48,485 nt of DNA from an uncultured Saprospiraceae bacterium. Its GTDB lineage: Bacteria > Bacteroidota > Bacteroidia > Chitinophagales > Saprospiraceae. Shown in pieces: positions 8,175 to 16,334 of this stretch. Position 1 is the first letter of the stretch. Each line of letters starts with the position of its first letter. Under the pieces are notes generated by a model. That model worked only from the letters and a program-made list of their open reading frames with translations. It was not told where the DNA came from and searched no databases. Where the stretch lies: contig CALLAE010000003.1 in the NCBI GenBank assembly GCA_938002665.1, positions 1-48,485 of the forward strand. The letters run 5' to 3'. Both the position numbers and the translations under genes were made by a program.

Positions 8175-11100
8175 CTACAGCTTGCTTATTTTCTGAAAAA
8201 TACCTGTGCCGTCATTGTTCTGGGAAAGCTTGATCAGATAGACCCCAGCTCCAAGACCAGACAGGTCTACTCTTTCATCCTGCACCAAGCCAGAGGAAAT
8301 AGTCTCTCCATTAATAGAATATAAGCTATAGCTCAGCCCTCTGAGTTCTGTTTCCAAGTACAAAAAGTCATATACTGGATTAGGATAAAGTTCTATCCTA
8401 TATCCATTAAGATCAAAAACTGATGAAGGCTCATCTGCTCCATCACAATCTTCATCTATTCCATTTCCAGCAATTTCCTCAGCACCTGGATTTATGGCAG
8501 CTGTATTGTCATTACAGTCAGTCTTATCTGTGACATAGCCATCAGGCTGTCTGCAGTCATTTACAAAATTAGTAGCATCGCCATATCCATCACCATCGCC
8601 GTCTAGGTAATATATATCTATAGGCAGCCCTTCATCTACTTGCTGATCACAGTTATTATCTATACCATCACACAGTTCCTCGCTGCCAGGAAATATGGAA
8701 GCATTGCTATCATCACAATCTGAGCCATCAGCTACATAGCCTTGTGGGCTTGCACAAGCATTTATGATATCACTCTGTGTTCCGTAACCATCTCCATCAG
8801 CATCTAAGTAGTAATCTAGGAAAGTGAGATTCTCATCTGCCTGACCATCACAGTTATTATCTAGGCCATCGCAAATCTCTGTATTTCCAGGAAAATTATT
8901 AGGGTCATTATCATCGCAGTCTTCATCAGAACTGACACCATCATTGTCATTGTCTACTATTCCCAGTACGCCATCACAGTTTTCATCTATATTATTATTA
9001 GGAATATCCACTGCAGCTGGATTGATCGAGGCATCCATATCATTGCAGTCATCACCATTATCGACATAGCCATTAGGTGCTTTGCAGTCATTTACCACAA
9101 ATGCGGTTGTACCATATCCATCGCCATCGCCGTCATAGAAATAATCTCTAAAGACACTACCTTCGTCTACCTGCCCATTGCAATTGTTATCTAAGTCATC
9201 ACATTCTTCTATGTTGCCAGGAAAAACATTGGCATTATTGTCATCACAATCCTCATCAGAATTAAAACCGTCTCCATCATTATCTATCACCCTTATGACC
9301 CCGTCACAGTTCTCATCTATATCATTATTAGGAATATCCATGGCTCCTGGGTTGATTGCCGCGTTACTATCATCACAGTCAGTGCTGTTTGTAACATAGC
9401 CAGAAGGCTGTGCACAGTCTGTGATAACCTCATTGATATTTCCATAGCCGTCATTATCATTATCTTGATAATAAGCTAGGGACAAGCCTTCATCTATCTG
9501 GCCATTGCAGTTGTTATCCAGACCGTCACAGGTCTCGCTATTGCCTGGATAATTGTTCGGATCATTGTCATCACAATCTTCTTCCGCGGGAGAGCCATCA
9601 CCATCGTTATCTGTAATAGCCGTCATGCAGCCTGGATCAGAAGCGGGTATGACTACAAACGAAAAGTTATATACAGTTTGACATGCTAGGTCATAGGTAT
9701 AAGTAACAGAGATATTATAATTACCTGCTGCTAGCCCATCTGTATCAAAAAGTCCATCTGCAGTAACAAGACCTGCAGGACTGCTCGAAAAGGACAAACT
9801 GCCATTCGGGTTTGAAAACTGGAAAAAATCGTTGAGATCAAAAATGCCAGGGCTATCATTTTCACAAGCTTCTTCTCCAGATACTAATTGTACAATATCA
9901 GCAGGTGGGCAGCTAGTGGTTGTACAAGTAATAACATCGTATGCTGAGTTAAAACAAGGAGCAGGTCCAGTGGCCCTTAAGGAAAAGTCTACATTTTGGT
10001 TTAGACTTAGATTAGTTATTATGTAACAGTTCAATGTAGATGGTAAGGTCTGTGCTACTCCATCTATAATTGCCTCGTAACCATTGGCTTCTGGAATTGA
10101 TGACCAGCAAACTTCTACGAAATCAAGCCCAACTGATGCACAGCTGAGTATAGGCGATGCTAGAGGTGCAAGAACCTCAAAGCTAGAAGATGAAACATTG
10201 GAACTACAGCCAGAGACATTATCCACTATCGAAACACTGACATTTACTAACCCTGGCACTGTAGACGAATACGTTATAGAACTAGTCGTGGTAGTAGTGA
10301 CTTCGCCATTAAAATTCCACGTGTAGGTATAATCTCCTAAGGGGCTCATATCAGCAGATATAGTTACTTCAGTGTCACCGTCTCCATAAGTGCATATGTT
10401 GTCGAAAGGTTCATTGAGTAGGACTAAAGGAGCAGCAAGAATTTCGAAACATAGGCTAGCAGGATTACTTGCCCCACAAGCAGTCTCCGCAACTATCGTG
10501 ATACAGTCTCCAGAATTCCATCCACTTGGAAGATCGATGCTTACTATGGATCCATCTCCGGGTGCAGAAAGATCCGTTATAGTTACACCAGGTAAAGATG
10601 GATTTGAGTTCCACAAATAATTAGATCCTGCAACAGGGTTAGCAATTTCGAATATATGATTGGTTAGATCACTTCCGCAAAAAGAACTGGCTCCAATGAT
10701 AGAAGGAGGAGATGGGGCATGAGAGCCAGAGCTTCCATAAGGCCCATAGATAGCTTGTGTTCTGATCATCGGCGCTTCTCCTGACCCATGTGTATGCATC
10801 TGATCTTCGGGATCCCACCAGGCTCCATCGATATGCCAAAAGGACATCTCTATACAAAAGTCACTCAGGTTAGGAGGTATCTGAAGGATGCCATTCATTT
10901 GACCAGAAATAGGCTGGCCTGTATTGCAATTGATGTATGTTACAATTACTGAGTCGCCCAATATAGGCGGGTAGTTTTCATAGACAGAATTGTTTTCGTA
11001 ATAAGCTAAAGAATCAAACTGGGTAGAAAAGGACCCACAGCCTAAGGTATCCAGTTTTATGGGAGGATCAATGATAGAGACCGAAACCGAAATTAAGGTG

Positions 11101-12497
11101 TCACAATAATCACCTGACCAAGATTCAGACTCCAAGCTGTATCCAGAAATTCTTAATGGTATGGATTGAGTCAGCGTATCTAGTTCTACTTCTTCATCTT
11201 GAAGATTCCAGTCCCAGGTCCACACATATGCTTCCTGTGCACAATCCAAAAGATCCATAGGCTCGCAGTCCAAAAACTGTGATCTGAACATGAAAAGATC
11301 TACAGGTGTTTCTGTTCTGTTCCCTATAGGTAAAATGCACAATTCTTGAGTTAGGACACAATTGCAGTCAGGCGAATTTGCCGTGATGGTCATGCAATTA
11401 TACCCTGCACTATTTTCTGGCCAAGAATCTACCTCTTCTAAAGTAACTGATTCTCCTAACCAACCTAAGCCATCACCGTTAGGATCATCGTTGGCTTCAG
11501 CTGGATCCCAACCTGAAGAGCTCTCTAATTTTCTTACACATACATCATAGTTATAAACTTCTGTATCAGGAAATACAACGTGAATGTCAAGACATACTGG
11601 TCCGTTCACCACACTGCAAGCCGATTCTATGCTTTCAATACAAATAGTATGAATACCTTCTGTATCAGGCATAACCAAAGAAGGTAAAACCCCACCACCA
11701 TCTATAAAAGGATTATGTGTGAAGCTACCTGCCCATGAGGTTGTCCAACTAAAATCTGCGTATAAATTATCTAGATACTTTTCACATGCTTCCTGATGGT
11801 CTGATGGACTTGTGCCATTTCCTTGATGTATCAAAGAAAATTCTAATTCAGCACCAGGACAAACAGTTATAGAACTTGCAGCAAAGCAATTACCAGAAAC
11901 ACTGGCATTACTTGGGTTACTTGGATCATTTTGATTATTCGTAAGATTACCCTCGCATTCACTAAATGCAGTAATAGCATCAATATCAGGAAGTAGAAAT
12001 TCTTCTAATTCTGGGATCGTAATTACAAAATCACAAACATCGCCACTACAGCCATCTATGAATACATGGTATACTTTCCCTGGAATTAGGTCATTTAACT
12101 CCAATTCAAAATCACTATTAGTACAAACCCCATCACTCATTGCGACACAGTCATCAACAGAACAGAGATCGTAGACGCCTCCCTGTAGTCCAACACCATT
12201 ATTACAATTATTTACCTCAACTTCTAATGTAAGATTTTCTGCACTTGCTACAAAAGGCACCCAAAATATATTGTTTGGAGCAGACCCAGTATTACCACAA
12301 AGCGGGTTAGGTTGGCCAGACTGGATTGGGCAAGGATAACCACAAGTAGGCAAGGTACCTGCAAAGCCCCCTGCCAAAACAGCGGGGTCACAACTCAAAC
12401 AACTCAAGTCTTCGCAATCTGCACACTGAGCTGATAAAAGATTAAAAACAGAACTAACTAAAATCAGAATAAGAGAACAAATAAAATTTCTTTTCAT
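8175..12497 (-). CDS. Giant cysteine-rich T9SS-secreted surface protein with MopE-like repeats
   Basis: The 1440-residue protein starts with a signal peptide (MKRNFICSLILILVSSVFNL...SAQ) and ends with a type A T9SS sorting domain: 'IELYPNPVYDFLYLET', then a 'GLGAGVYLIKL' strand and the terminal QKISKL. It should cross the outer membrane by T9SS and be released or anchored on the surface. The N-terminal 300 residues are very cysteine-rich and look like an extracellular β-sandwich. A fibronectin-III-like domain lies near 776-866, and residues about 960-1356 form Asp-rich repeats with DCDD...FPG...CDGLDNNCNGQ.DEG cores, the MopE 'putative metal-binding' type. Likely roles are adhesion, gliding or surface structure, stabilised by calcium or disulfides. 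No catalytic domain is visible. It appears monocistronic. Confidence 0.88.
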   Translation of the reverse strand: MKRNFICSLILILVSSVFNLLSAQCADCEDLSCLSCDPAVLAGGFAGTLPTCGYPCPIQSGQPNPLCGNTGSAPNNIFWVPFVASAENLTLEVEVNNCNNGVGLQGGVYDLCSVDDCVAMSDGVCTNSDFELELNDLIPGKVYHVFIDGCSGDVCDFVITIPELEEFLLPDIDAITAFSECEGNLTNNQNDPSNPSNASVSGNCFAASSITVCPGAELEFSLIHQGNGTSPSDHQEACEKYLDNLYADFSWTTSWAGSFTHNPFIDGGGVLPSLVMPDTEGIHTICIESIESACSVVNGPVCLDIHVVFPDTEVYNYDVCVRKLESSSGWDPAEANDDPNGDGLGWLGESVTLEEVDSWPENSAGYNCMTITANSPDCNCVLTQELCILPIGNRTETPVDLFMFRSQFLDCEPMDLLDCAQEAYVWTWDWNLQDEEVELDTLTQSIPLRISGYSLESESWSGDYCDTLISVSVSIIDPPIKLDTLGCGSFSTQFDSLAYYENNSVYENYPPILGDSVIVTYINCNTGQPISGQMNGILQIPPNLSDFCIEMSFWHIDGAWWDPEDQMHTHGSGEAPMIRTQAIYGPYGSSGSHAPSPPSIIGASSFCGSDLTNHIFEIANPVAGSNYLWNSNPSLPGVTITDLSAPGDGSIVSIDLPSGWNSGDCITIVAETACGASNPASLCFEILAAPLVLLNEPFDNICTYGDGDTEVTISADMSPLGDYTYTWNFNGEVTTTTTSSITYSSTVPGLVNVSVSIVDNVSGCSSNVSSSSFEVLAPLASPILSCASVGLDFVEVCWSSIPEANGYEAIIDGVAQTLPSTLNCYIITNLSLNQNVDFSLRATGPAPCFNSAYDVITCTTTSCPPADIVQLVSGEEACENDSPGIFDLNDFFQFSNPNGSLSFSSSPAGLVTADGLFDTDGLAAGNYNISVTYTYDLACQTVYNFSFVVIPASDPGCMTAITDNDGDGSPAEEDCDDNDPNNYPGNSETCDGLDNNCNGQIDEGLSLAYYQDNDNDGYGNINEVITDCAQPSGYVTNSTDCDDSNAAINPGAMDIPNNDIDENCDGVIRVIDNDGDGFNSDEDCDDNNANVFPGNIEECDDLDNNCNGQVDEGSVFRDYFYDGDGDGYGTTAFVVNDCKAPNGYVDNGDDCNDMDASINPAAVDIPNNNIDENCDGVLGIVDNDNDGVSSDEDCDDNDPNNFPGNTEICDGLDNNCDGQADENLTFLDYYLDADGDGYGTQSDIINACASPQGYVADGSDCDDSNASIFPGSEELCDGIDNNCDQQVDEGLPIDIYYLDGDGDGYGDATNFVNDCRQPDGYVTDKTDCNDNTAAINPGAEEIAGNGIDEDCDGADEPSSVFDLNGYRIELYPNPVYDFLYLETELRGLSYSLYSINGETISSGLVQDERVDLSGLGAGVYLIKLSQNNDGTGIFQKISKL
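8430..9615 (-). repeat. Tandem MopE-like Asp-rich repeats inside the giant T9SS protein gene
   Basis: Two motif types alternate in the protein: 'DNDGDG..S.EDCDDN...FPGN.E.CDGLDNNCNGQ.DEG' and '(Y)..D.DGDGYG....DC..P.GYV....DC.D....INPGA..IP.N.IDENCDG', shown here with gaps. About three full units of roughly 110 residues (330 bases) are seen, the last varying in order. The clustered aspartates resemble calcium loops of thrombospondin-3/EF-hand type, and the paired cysteines suggest disulfides. Repeats of this kind expand and contract by recombination and are prone to misassembly. Confidence 0.85.
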
Positions 12498-12567
12498 AAT
12501 AAACCATGTTTAAGTTGTAATTCTTTACTTACTCAAAGTAAGAAAAATTATGTACTGATCCTTTAAC

Positions 12568-13635
12568 CTATCCCTTCTTATCCATCTCTTCCACTTTAGC
12601 ATCTATCTTCTGCTCTATCTTTTGTTTTAGCTCCTCCGTCTTTTTGATTTTCTCTTCTATTTTCTCCTTATCAGTGGTATCTTTTACGGCTTTGAGCTGT
12701 TGCTTTTCAGTTTTTATTTTCTGCTCTACTTCTGCCAAGAGTTTCTTTCGCCTTTCTAAGCTTTCAGCCTCCTCAGCTTTATCAAAGATGACAGCCTCAG
12801 GCTTATTGTCTTCTAGGAGCTCTTTGTCTCTAGTAATATATTTCTTAGGAATAAAAACTGTTTCCCCTACTTGTTTTTGATTCATGAAATTAGGGGAGAC
12901 GATTTCTATTCCTGCCTTATGCAAGGCGTCTATCACGGAACCAGTTAACTTGGATTTAGCACTCACTATAGATTTTACATCCTTAAGCAGTCCATGGATT
13001 CTATAGACAATAGAAAAATCCCCTAGAGAAATGATATGCACAAAAGGATCTTCCAGCCCACAATCTCTTGCGGCATTGAGTAGGGCTTCTTCTATTTTTA
13101 GCCTATTGACATCATACCCGAGGGAACATTCCACACTAATAAAGGTACCCGTGGATCTTGTCACCTTAACCGAATTCCCTGCCAATGTCATGTTGGGCAA
13201 AGTCGTCAAGTCTCTGTCTATGGTTTGTATCTCTGTATGAAAAAGACCTTGCTCAGTCACTCTTCCAAATACATTATCAACAGTTATAAAATCTCCTGGC
13301 TTAAAACTCCTTCTCAATTTTAAAGCAATACCCGCTAAAGCATTCCCAATAAAAGTCGTAGAACTCAAACCTAATACAGCAGACAAGACGATACCTATAA
13401 GGCTAGTCACCTGCCCCTTCTGATCAGGGTCCATAGGCAAAGCCAAGATCACACTGACTATTCCTACCAATGCAATCATGAACAAGACTATAGATTTTAT
13501 CAAACCTCTATCCGTATGGCCTCGCGTCTGACGATCCATCAGCTTTCTCGCTGCTACAAAAAGTAAGAAAAAGAAAAGGGCTGTCAGTACCGTTCCTTTT
13601 AAGGAGAGTATTGAGTCTATGATATTGAAGTCCAT
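12568..13635 (-). CDS. MscS-family mechanosensitive ion channel
   Basis: The 355-residue product has three membrane helices at about 12-32, 47-68 and 76-110. The last is a Gly/Ala-rich pore helix (VLSAVLGLSSTTFIGNALAG) leading into the conserved β-domain start 'RSFKPGDFITVDNVFGRVTEQG'. This is the core of the MscS small-conductance channel, which opens under membrane tension to release solutes in hypo-osmotic shock. After the α/β vestibule (to about 265) there is an unusual, very Lys/Glu-rich tail of roughly 80 residues, predicted to be a coiled coil and ending KKG. E. coli MscS ends at 286 residues and lacks it. The gene stands alone on the minus strand, with no clear terminator before the downstream gene. 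Confidence 0.92.
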   Translation of the reverse strand: MDFNIIDSILSLKGTVLTALFFFLLFVAARKLMDRQTRGHTDRGLIKSIVLFMIALVGIVSVILALPMDPDQKGQVTSLIGIVLSAVLGLSSTTFIGNALAGIALKLRRSFKPGDFITVDNVFGRVTEQGLFHTEIQTIDRDLTTLPNMTLAGNSVKVTRSTGTFISVECSLGYDVNRLKIEEALLNAARDCGLEDPFVHIISLGDFSIVYRIHGLLKDVKSIVSAKSKLTGSVIDALHKAGIEIVSPNFMNQKQVGETVFIPKKYITRDKELLEDNKPEAVIFDKAEEAESLERRKKLLAEVEQKIKTEKQQLKAVKDTTDKEKIEEKIKKTEELKQKIEQKIDAKVEEMDKKG

Positions 13636-13752
13636 TGTAAATGTTCAGTTAGCAGAGATATCAAAATTACAGCTTCGGGGTAAATAATGTAGGCATTTTG
13701 GAGAACTACCAATGCTGGGTAGTTAAATTAACAATTAGAGATTGTATTTTCT

Positions 13753-13923
13753 TGCCTTTGTGTTGATACAAAGGCAAACAAAAATCAAGGCTGGTGGTAT
13801 TTCTTAACGGTTCCAAGTTTTGAAATTCCTAAACAAGCGCAAACTCGCCTTCGGCTCAAACATGCCATTGTTTTTAACGAAATTTCAAATCTCTCCACCT
13901 AAAATACCAAAGGCCATTCCACC
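13753..13923. repeat. Imperfectly palindromic intergenic repeat (REP-like)
   Basis: The 390-base spacer between mscS and the GreA-like gene holds nested inverted repeats. A perfect 9-bp hairpin (TGCCTTTGT/ACAAAGGCA, 13753-13776) is followed by 'CAAAAATCAAGGCTGGTGG'. Then come arms TTTGAAATT..AAACAA (13819-13836) and TTGTTTTTAACGAAATTTCAAA (13869-13889) around a central GCC-TTC-GGC hairpin (13847-13855), and the element ends 'CCAAAGGCCATTCCACC'. From memory, similar elements recur between genes in many Bacteroidota genomes. No coding frame fits, and this is the only copy I find in the window. A separate small hairpin (AACTACC/GGTAGTT) lies at 13704-13724. Confidence 0.6.
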
Positions 13924-14026
13924 TCCCTCTCTCGCCATAAAATTTGAAAAGCTAGAGGAAGAAAGAATAACTCCTTCATAACATTATTTTGTTTTTTAAT
14001 AACGGTTATCTGTACTTTCATTTCCT

Positions 14027-14482
14027 ATGGAACCCACCCAGTTAAAAGAAGCTTTGTTTCAGCTTAGTAAGGCAGAAATTCAAAAGAGAATAGATTCTGC
14101 TACTGCTCTCAAGGAAAAGGCAGAAGAGTCTATGATGAAAGATACTAAGAGTAGTGCTGGTGATAAATTCGAAACATCGAGAGCAATGTTACAAGCAGAG
14201 CAAGAGCGAATGAAAGCTGTCATCATAAAAACCAAAGCACTAGAACATCAACTCAAAAATGTAGATCTGACTATTTCTCAAAAGGTGAAAATGGGTAGTT
14301 TGGTGCTTAGTTCTGGTCTGAATTATTTTATTTCTGTAGGCTTGGGTAAGTTGGAATATGAGGGGGATTATTACTACGCCATTTCAGGTCAATCGCCTAT
14401 AGGTCAACTACTATTAGGAAAGAGTGCTGGTGAGCAGGTAAGTTTTAATGGAAAATCTTTCACTATAGACCAAGTCTTCTAA
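14027..14482 (+). CDS. GreA/GreB-family-like protein
   Basis: A 151-residue soluble protein. The N-terminal half (about 1-85) is charged and helical, likely an antiparallel coiled coil. The C-terminal half (VKMGSLVLSSGLNYFISVGL, then YYAISGQSPIGQLLLGKSAG and a final FTIDQVF) matches the FKBP-like C-terminal domain of GreA/GreB, in which 'SP(I/L)G.ALLGK..GD' is diagnostic. The acidic LSEN-type tip of true GreA is not seen in the coiled coil, so transcript-cleavage activity is doubtful. It may instead occupy the RNA polymerase secondary channel as a regulator. A canonical greA is present at 21014-21487. The gene is monocistronic and converges on the POT transporter gene. Confidence 0.7.
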   Translation: MEPTQLKEALFQLSKAEIQKRIDSATALKEKAEESMMKDTKSSAGDKFETSRAMLQAEQERMKAVIIKTKALEHQLKNVDLTISQKVKMGSLVLSSGLNYFISVGLGKLEYEGDYYYAISGQSPIGQLLLGKSAGEQVSFNGKSFTIDQVF

Positions 14483-14487
14483 TAAAA

Positions 14488-14511
14488 AGGGCCTCCAAAA
14501 ATGGAAGCCCT
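14488..14511 (-). terminator. Terminator of the peptide-transporter pair
   Basis: On the minus strand AGGGCTTCCA and the matching TGGAGGCCCT form a stem around a short T-rich loop, followed by TTTTTATT. With one G-U pair it is a well-formed intrinsic terminator just past the stop of the minus-strand POT gene. It sits in the convergent spacer and on the plus strand may also slow transcripts of the GreA-like gene. Confidence 0.8.
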
Positions 14512-14547
14512 CCGTGTGATCGATGTAATTTATTATCGTACTGGTTT

Positions 14548-16296
14548 TTATCTTATACCGTGCATCAGCTTTCTTATTATAGGTGCAGAGACTGCTGAGA
14601 ATATCGCGAAGCCAATTGCTATAGCAGTCAGTATCCAGAAGAAATGACTGAGGCCATGCTCAGCAGCAATGCCTTCTGACATCTCTCCGAAAACACCGGC
14701 CAACTTCATACCTATCGCTACAGCTATGTACCACATCGCAAACATGAAAGCGATCATTCTACCCGGCACTAGTTTACTCACGTAAGACAAGGCAACTGGA
14801 GAAACGCAAAGCTCACCAAGCGTATGAAAGAGATAGACAAAGACTAACCAGAAAATGCTAACCCCCACTGTCGCTGTAGCACCAGGTGCTATACCAGCCG
14901 AACCGACAGCCACTACTGCCATACCCAAACCGAGTAAGAGCATACCTATGGCATACTTCATATTTGCACTCGGATTATACTTGCTCTCCCACCATTTAGA
15001 GAAGAGCGGTGCAAAAGCTATTATAAATAAGGAGTTCAATATACCGAACCATGAAGCTGGTATCTCCGCTACTTCTTTTCCAAACTCCGTGTAAAGCATC
15101 CATAAAGCAATAGCCCAAATGATGACAAAACTCATGGCCAACACAATATTAGAAGCTGCAAATCTTCCAAAGGTCTGCTTAAACAGTTTGCTCAGTACCC
15201 AAGTAATAATTGCTAGCGGAATAATGGTCATCATAGAGTTGACTATCTTGAAAGTCATCGCTGAGTTACCTTCTAGTACTCTGTTAGTGTTTTCCTTGGC
15301 AAAGATGGTGAGTGAGCCAGGTGCTTGCTCGAACAAGGCCCAGAAAAAGGTCGTCACTACCGCAAAGAAAATTACAGATAACATCCTATCTCGGGTCACT
15401 CTATCATACCTAGGTATCCTTGTAACCAATAGGATTACAAAACAGGCAAGTGCTGTCAGTATCAGGACATTGGATCCGGATATACCACCTACTCCTAGGC
15501 TGGCTGCTATGTTAGTAGCACCATTAGAAATTTTAGAGACGGGATCATTTATTATCCAGGCAAGGCCTAGCACTGCTGCAAGGGCTGCGAGTATCTTATC
15601 TAATGTCGTAAAAGGATTTCTTTTAGCACCATCATCTTCTATTACTTTATTAGGATCTTCTTTCTCTGGTTTCAGACCTATCGTTCCGAAAATATCTTGC
15701 GCTAACCAGAATTGTAGCAATCCGAATAACATAAATATTCCAGCCAAACCAAAACCTATAGACCAGCCCACTTTTTCACCTAGGTAACCACAAAGCAATA
15801 TGCCTAGGAAAGCGCCAGCATTTACCCCCATGTAGAAGATAGTGTAAGCCCCATCTTTTTTCTCTGAATGGTTTTTATACATTTCAGAAATGATGGAAGT
15901 CATATTAGGTTTAAAGAAGCCACTACCGAAAACTAAAGCCGTCAAGCCCGCGTAGATGAAGAAAGGAGTCTCCACCGCCATGCAAGCATGTCCTATCGTC
16001 ATCAGCAATGCTCCTATCAGTACAGCCATCCGATATCCTATCTTCTTATCCGCCATGTATCCGCCTAGGATAGTAGAGAGATATACTAAAGAGGTATAGG
16101 TTCCAAAGATGGCATAAGCATGTTCCTTAGGCCAGCCCCAGCCTCCTTCCATGAGAGAAGCAGTAAAGAACATAACGAGCAGAGCCCGCATGCCATAATA
16201 GGAAAATCTTTCCCACATCTCTGTAAAGAAAAGTACGAAGAGCTGGGAGGGATGCCCGAGTACTTCTGGTTTTATTTCTACGCCGTTTGTTGCCAT
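14548..16296 (-). CDS. POT-family proton-coupled oligopeptide transporter (long form)
   Basis: The 582-residue membrane protein carries the POT/PTR signature EMWERFSYYGMRALLV near residue 27, whose ExxER motif couples proton and peptide. It also has 'FYMGVNAGAFLGILLCGYLGE' (split signature) and FWALFEQAPGSL. The family imports di- and tripeptides across the inner membrane using the proton gradient. Compared with the tandem neighbour it carries extra membrane segments in the middle (about 250-285) and a roughly 65-residue, two-helix insert between 'NRVLEG' and 'IPASWF'. It begins 38 bases after the stop of the shorter paralogue and ends at a clear terminator, so the two probably form an operon. 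Confidence 0.93.
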   Translation of the reverse strand: MATNGVEIKPEVLGHPSQLFVLFFTEMWERFSYYGMRALLVMFFTASLMEGGWGWPKEHAYAIFGTYTSLVYLSTILGGYMADKKIGYRMAVLIGALLMTIGHACMAVETPFFIYAGLTALVFGSGFFKPNMTSIISEMYKNHSEKKDGAYTIFYMGVNAGAFLGILLCGYLGEKVGWSIGFGLAGIFMLFGLLQFWLAQDIFGTIGLKPEKEDPNKVIEDDGAKRNPFTTLDKILAALAAVLGLAWIINDPVSKISNGATNIAASLGVGGISGSNVLILTALACFVILLVTRIPRYDRVTRDRMLSVIFFAVVTTFFWALFEQAPGSLTIFAKENTNRVLEGNSAMTFKIVNSMMTIIPLAIITWVLSKLFKQTFGRFAASNIVLAMSFVIIWAIALWMLYTEFGKEVAEIPASWFGILNSLFIIAFAPLFSKWWESKYNPSANMKYAIGMLLLGLGMAVVAVGSAGIAPGATATVGVSIFWLVFVYLFHTLGELCVSPVALSYVSKLVPGRMIAFMFAMWYIAVAIGMKLAGVFGEMSEGIAAEHGLSHFFWILTAIAIGFAIFSAVSAPIIRKLMHGIR

Positions 16297-16334
16297 TATA
16301 AATATTCGTTAGTCGTTTTGTAATTGGTTTTTTA

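Noticed and set aside
8430-9615. A CRISPR-like array or minisatellite
   Set aside because: The repeats are in frame and imperfect, encode Asp/Cys motifs, and have no uniform spacers.
15119-15787. A 222-residue plus-strand frame inside the POT transporter gene
   Set aside because: It is antisense to conserved membrane-transporter sequence, has no recognisable domain and no start context; a shadow of the real gene.
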